DNA from: an uncultured Coriobacteriaceae bacterium
Lineage (GTDB): Bacteria > Actinomycetota > Coriobacteriia > Coriobacteriales > Atopobiaceae
Direction of reading: 5' to 3'
NCBI GenBank assembly: GCA_900543875.1
Contig: UQSV01000038.1
Coordinates: 1-16,765, forward strand
DNA length: 16,765 nucleotides
A program made the translations under genes and the position numbers. The notes beneath the pieces were generated by a model. The model saw nothing but the letters and a program-made list of their open reading frames with translations. It was not told the origin of the DNA and did not search any database. How positions within the stretch are numbered: the stretch's first letter is position 1; every line of letters starts with the position of its first letter. Shown here piece after piece: positions 14,383 to 16,765 of the stretch.

Positions 14383-15774
14383 ATGGAAAACCCCCAGCAG
14401 GCCGAGTCGGGTCTCGACAAGTCGCTGTTCAGGCGCGACGGCTTCCCGCCCCTGGGATCGCTCATCCCAACGTCTCTGCAGCACGTCCTGGCTTCGTTTG
14501 CCGGTGTCATCACGCCGGCCATGATGATTGCCACCACCTGCGGATTCACGCCCGAGCAGGAGACGGCGATCATTCAGGTTGCCCTCATCCTCTCGGCCAT
14601 CGACACGCTGCTGCAGCAGTTCCCGCTGTTCGGGCGCATAGGTTCCGGCCTGCCCATCCTCACGGGCGCCTCGTTTGCCTTCCTGCCCGCGCTTCAGGCC
14701 GTGGGCGGCGAGTTTGGCTTCTCGGTCATCCTGGGCGCCGAGATGATTGGCGGCATCGTCGCGATCATCTTCAGCATCTTCTATGACAAGATCCGCTGGA
14801 TCTTCCCGCCGCTCGTCACCGGTACCGTCATCTTCACCATTGGCGTGAGCCTGTATCCCACCGCCATTCGCTACATCGCGGGCGGCGCGGGCTCCGAGAA
14901 CTTTGGCAGCGCCATGAACTGGATTGTGGGCCTTGTGACCTTTGCCATCACCTTTGGCCTCACGAACTTCACGAAGGGCATCACCAAGATCGGCTCGATC
15001 TTCTTTGCCATGATCATCGGCTGCCTCGTGTCGATTCCCTTTGGCATGATCGATCCCTCGGGCCTCACTGACGCGGCGTGGTTCTCGCTGCCCAAGTTCA
15101 TGCCATACGAGCTGTCGTTCGACCCGGCGGTCTGCATCACCATCGCCATCATCTACGTCATGGTGAACATCCAGCTCATCGGCGACCTCTCCGCGGCCAC
15201 GGCGGGCTCGATGGACCGCATGCCCAAGGGCAAGGAAATCGGCGGCGGCATCGCGGCGCAGGGTCTCGTCTCGATCATCTCGTCGCTCTTTGGCGGCGTT
15301 CCCACCTCGGCCTTTGGCCAGAACGTGGGCATCATCGTGAGCACCAAGGTCATCAACCGCTGGGTCTTTGGCGGCGCCGCCTTCGTGTTCCTCGCGTCCG
15401 GTCTGTGCCCCAAGCTCTCGGCCCTGCTGCTCATGATTCCGCAGCCGGTCATCGGCGGCGCCACGATCAGCGTCTTTGGCACGATTACCCTGAACGGCAT
15501 CCGAATCCTCGTTAAGGACGGCCTCACGCCGCGCACCTGCACCATCTTTGGCGTCTCGGTGGCCTTTGGCCTGGGCATCGCGCAGGTCTCCGGCTCGCTC
15601 ACCGGCATGGGCATGCCTGGCTGGATCAACACCATCTTTGGTACCTCGGCCATCACGCCGTGCGCCATCATGGCCATCATCCTCAACCTCCTCATGCCGC
15701 CCGAGCCGGTGGAGGAGGAGTCCAAGCTCCGCGTCGAGGACGACGACCACGAGTCCGAGGGCGAGCGCGCCTAG
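14383..15774 (+). CDS. NCS2-family nucleobase (xanthine/urate-type) permease
   Basis: 463 residues, the usual length for nucleobase:cation symporter-2 proteins. The start ATG 14383 follows GAGAGG. Roughly 12-14 hydrophobic segments lie between residues ~25 and ~440, with an acidic cytosolic tail. Family marks: Q-H-V-L-A-S-F-A-G with His34 (TM1), I-G-D-L-S-A (TM8), and Q-N-V-G-I-I-V-S-T-K-V-I-N-R (residues 313-326), which fits the Q-N-x-G-x(4)-T-x-V-x-x-R signature of TM10. It should import purine bases across the cytoplasmic membrane; position beside xdh and ygeX favours xanthine or urate. Residue 264 is Gln where characterised xanthine/urate members have an essential Glu, so the substrate may differ. 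The gene has its own promoter zone with the AACTATTTG motif. Confidence 0.92.
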   Translation: MENPQQAESGLDKSLFRRDGFPPLGSLIPTSLQHVLASFAGVITPAMMIATTCGFTPEQETAIIQVALILSAIDTLLQQFPLFGRIGSGLPILTGASFAFLPALQAVGGEFGFSVILGAEMIGGIVAIIFSIFYDKIRWIFPPLVTGTVIFTIGVSLYPTAIRYIAGGAGSENFGSAMNWIVGLVTFAITFGLTNFTKGITKIGSIFFAMIIGCLVSIPFGMIDPSGLTDAAWFSLPKFMPYELSFDPAVCITIAIIYVMVNIQLIGDLSAATAGSMDRMPKGKEIGGGIAAQGLVSIISSLFGGVPTSAFGQNVGIIVSTKVINRWVFGGAAFVFLASGLCPKLSALLLMIPQPVIGGATISVFGTITLNGIRILVKDGLTPRTCTIFGVSVAFGLGIAQVSGSLTGMGMPGWINTIFGTSAITPCAIMAIILNLLMPPEPVEEESKLRVEDDDHESEGERA

Positions 15775-15837
15775 CCTCTTTGCGCGCCGCCCGCGCGCTC
15801 GCACGTGACAAGCGCCGCGTTGCGCGCGGACTCGCCT

Positions 15838-15850
15838 AACAATTTGTTTG
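15838..15850 (+). promoter_or_regulatory. Near-match of the purine-gene motif (AACAATTTGTTTG)
   Basis: It differs by one base from the left arm of the perfect palindrome at 16185-16197 (AACTATTTGTTTG) and lies 347 bases upstream of it, soon after the NCS2 permease stop. It could be a weaker second binding site, allowing DNA looping, or the promoter site of an unrecognised transcript. Confidence 0.35.
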
Positions 15851-15897
15851 GACACGATCGGAAGTGCTTCTTCCCCGAGTGACTTCCGTATGTGTTG

Positions 15898-15935
15898 GAG
15901 GGTCATCTGCCTTGCGGCGGGTGGCCCTCTTCTCG
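15898..15935 (+). terminator. Hairpin downstream of the NCS2 permease gene
   Basis: A 14-bp stem (15898-15911 with 15916-15929, three G-T wobbles, loop TTGC) is followed by TTCTCG. It lies 124 bases after the permease stop. It is the best terminator candidate for that gene, though its T-tract is weak. Confidence 0.45.
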
Positions 15936-16184
15936 TGTGCGAGTCAGGCCGTCTCGTGCAATGTGTTGGAGCTGTGACGGAGCGCGCCCGGGTTGCGTCC
16001 GTTGCAGTTAGTGAGCATCAACGAAGCACCCGATGTTATGTCATTTCCACGGGTGGGAGGGGTATGTTCCGATGCGCTTCCGGAGGCCGCAACATAACGC
16101 TTGCGGCGATTTTCGCAACGCTCGCCAATCGGCACAAAACCAGCCTTGAATCTCAAGGGAAGTGTGGTTTCATATGGAGTAACA

Positions 16185-16215
16185 AACTATTTGTTTGGTA
16201 ATCAAACAAATAGTT
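16185..16215. promoter_or_regulatory. Perfect 13-bp-arm palindromic operator upstream of ygeX
   Basis: AACTATTTGTTTG (16185-16197) and CAAACAAATAGTT (16203-16215) are exact reverse complements around GTAAT. The outer 9 bases of each arm equal the motif before xdhA and the NCS2 permease. It lies 14 bases before the AAGGAGG ribosome binding site (16230-16236). A position overlapping or just after the transcription start suits a repressor, but activator use cannot be excluded. It is A/T-rich in a GC-rich genome, so chance occurrence is unlikely. Confidence 0.65.
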
Positions 16216-16245
16216 GAATGAACACAATCAAGGAGGTACCCGATC

Positions 16246-16765
16246 GTGAGCGAGAAGATTCAGTGGTCTATCAACCACATGCCCAAGAGTGATGATGCCC
16301 ACCTCGGCATCATGTCGCTCGACCACGTCGCCAAGGCGCGTGCGTTCCACAAGAGCTTCCCGCAGTACTCGGTGACCCCGCTCGCGCGCCTCGACGGCCA
16401 GGCTGCTCGCCTGGGCCTGGGCAACCTCTGCGTCAAGGACGAGAGCTACCGCTTCGGCCTCAACGCCTTCAAGGTGCTCGGCGGCTCCTTCGCCATGGCC
16501 AACTACATCGCCGACGAGACGGGCAAGGACGTTGCCGAGTGCACGTATGACTACCTGACCTCCGACGAGCTGGCCGAGGACTTTGGCCAGGCCACGTTCT
16601 TCACCGCCACCGACGGCAACCACGGCCGCGGCGTCGCCTGGGCTGCCAACAAGCTTGGCCAGAAGGCCGTCGTGCACATGCCCAAGGGTTCCACCAAGCC
16701 CCGCTTCGACAACATCGCCGCCGAGGGCGCCACGGTGACCATCGAAGAGGTCAACTACGACGAGT
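16246..16765 (+). CDS. ygeX: Diaminopropionate ammonia-lyase, N-terminal part
   Basis: The GTG start at 16246 is fixed by AAGGAGG ten bases upstream; 173 residues are visible and the gene runs off the window (family length about 400). This PLP enzyme splits 2,3-diaminopropionate to pyruvate and two ammonia. Typical blocks: T-P-L-A-R-L, V-K-D-E-S-Y-R-F-G-L-N-A-F-K-V-L-G-G with the PLP lysine at 76, T-D-G-N-H-G-R-G-V-A-W-A-A, and H-M-P-K-G-S. The spacing and wording match E. coli YgeX (DpaL) closely. In E. coli ygeX lies with ygeW, ygeY, hyuA, ygfK, ssnA and xdhD, a cluster tied to anaerobic purine/urate breakdown, so its presence after xdhABC and an NCS2 permease suggests the same pathway here. 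Confidence 0.93.
   Translation, partial: MSEKIQWSINHMPKSDDAHLGIMSLDHVAKARAFHKSFPQYSVTPLARLDGQAARLGLGNLCVKDESYRFGLNAFKVLGGSFAMANYIADETGKDVAECTYDYLTSDELAEDFGQATFFTATDGNHGRGVAWAANKLGQKAVVHMPKGSTKPRFDNIAAEGATVTIEEVNYDE

Larger units (their letters stand above)
15775..16245. other. Long unexplained intergenic region before ygeX
   Basis: 471 bases without a credible protein gene. It holds the near-match regulatory motif (15838), an inverted repeat CGGAAGT/ACTTCCG (15859-15865/15882-15888), a hairpin at 15898-15929, and GTTATGT/ACATAAC at 16035-16041/16092-16098 enclosing ~50 bases that can fold further. A palindromic operator follows at 16185-16215. A structured RNA leader or small RNA is possible; no known riboswitch consensus was recognised. 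Confidence 0.45.

Noticed and set aside
15848..16201. Possible 117-residue gene in the gap before ygeX
   Set aside because: It has a TTG start without a ribosome binding site, Ser/Arg/Cys-rich atypical composition, and runs through several inverted repeats and the ygeX operator.
1..16765. Mobile elements, CRISPR arrays, tRNA or rRNA genes
   Set aside because: No transposase, integrase, regularly spaced repeats, tRNA cloverleaf or rRNA sequence was seen; the foreign left segment has no element ends at its boundary.

Overview
The window appears to hold DNA from two different genomes. From about 4 kb to the end (roughly 3,940-16,765) it reads as one coherent high-GC genome: codons ending in C or G dominate (GCC, CTC, GTC, ATC, GAG), genes are tightly packed with ATGA/TAATG-type overlaps, and the lipoproteins have twin-arginine-like signals. 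I infer an anaerobic actinobacterium, most likely a gut Coriobacteriia (Olsenella/Collinsella/Atopobiaceae type). This assignment is an inference, not a database match. The first ~3.9 kb has different codon habits (many CTG, GCG and GAT codons), A/T-rich intergenic palindromes, and gene families common in gut Firmicutes (Oscillospiraceae type).

Left segment (1-~3,945): the end of a surface beta-helix protein (1-702), a convergent intergenic region packed with perfect palindromes (717-969), and an FtsX/MacB-type ABC transporter permease in two pieces facing opposite ways. The C-terminal ~750 residues are on the minus strand (975-3233). The extracytoplasmic N-terminal part is on the plus strand (3240-~3947), and its first membrane segment is missing. 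The plus-strand piece then runs in frame into the C-terminal half of an unrelated nucleoside-transporter ATPase (~3936-4757). Two abnormal joints within 750 bp, with a change of base style at the second, point to a chimeric contig or chimeric template. A real rearrangement cannot be excluded from sequence alone.

Right segment: a purine salvage and catabolism region. It carries a BMP-family purine nucleoside ABC importer (truncated ATPase, two permeases 4771-5910 and 5910-6842, and two tandem paralogous binding lipoproteins 7013-8119 and 8279-9376). Next is a three-subunit xanthine dehydrogenase operon, xdhA-xdhB-xdhC (9665-13413), in the same subunit order as in E. coli. An unrecognised gene lies on the minus strand (13571-14050). 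An NCS2 nucleobase permease (14383-15774) and the start of ygeX/dpaL, diaminopropionate ammonia-lyase (16246 to the window end), complete the region. YgeX next to Xdh and an NCS2 permease recalls the anaerobic purine/urate degradation clusters of E. coli and other gut bacteria, so the downstream neighbours of ygeX probably lie beyond the window.

The main new observations are as follows. (1) A short motif, AACTATTTG, recurs in front of xdhA, the NCS2 permease and ygeX; before ygeX it forms a perfect 13-bp-arm palindrome, which suggests a shared purine-catabolism regulator. (2) The second binding lipoprotein has gained five cysteines along its mature domain where its tandem paralogue has none. 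(3) The NCS2 permease has Gln at the place where characterised xanthine/urate permeases have an essential Glu. (4) The permease is inverted and split, with an in-frame chimeric joint. No tRNA, rRNA, CRISPR array, insertion sequence or integrase was seen.
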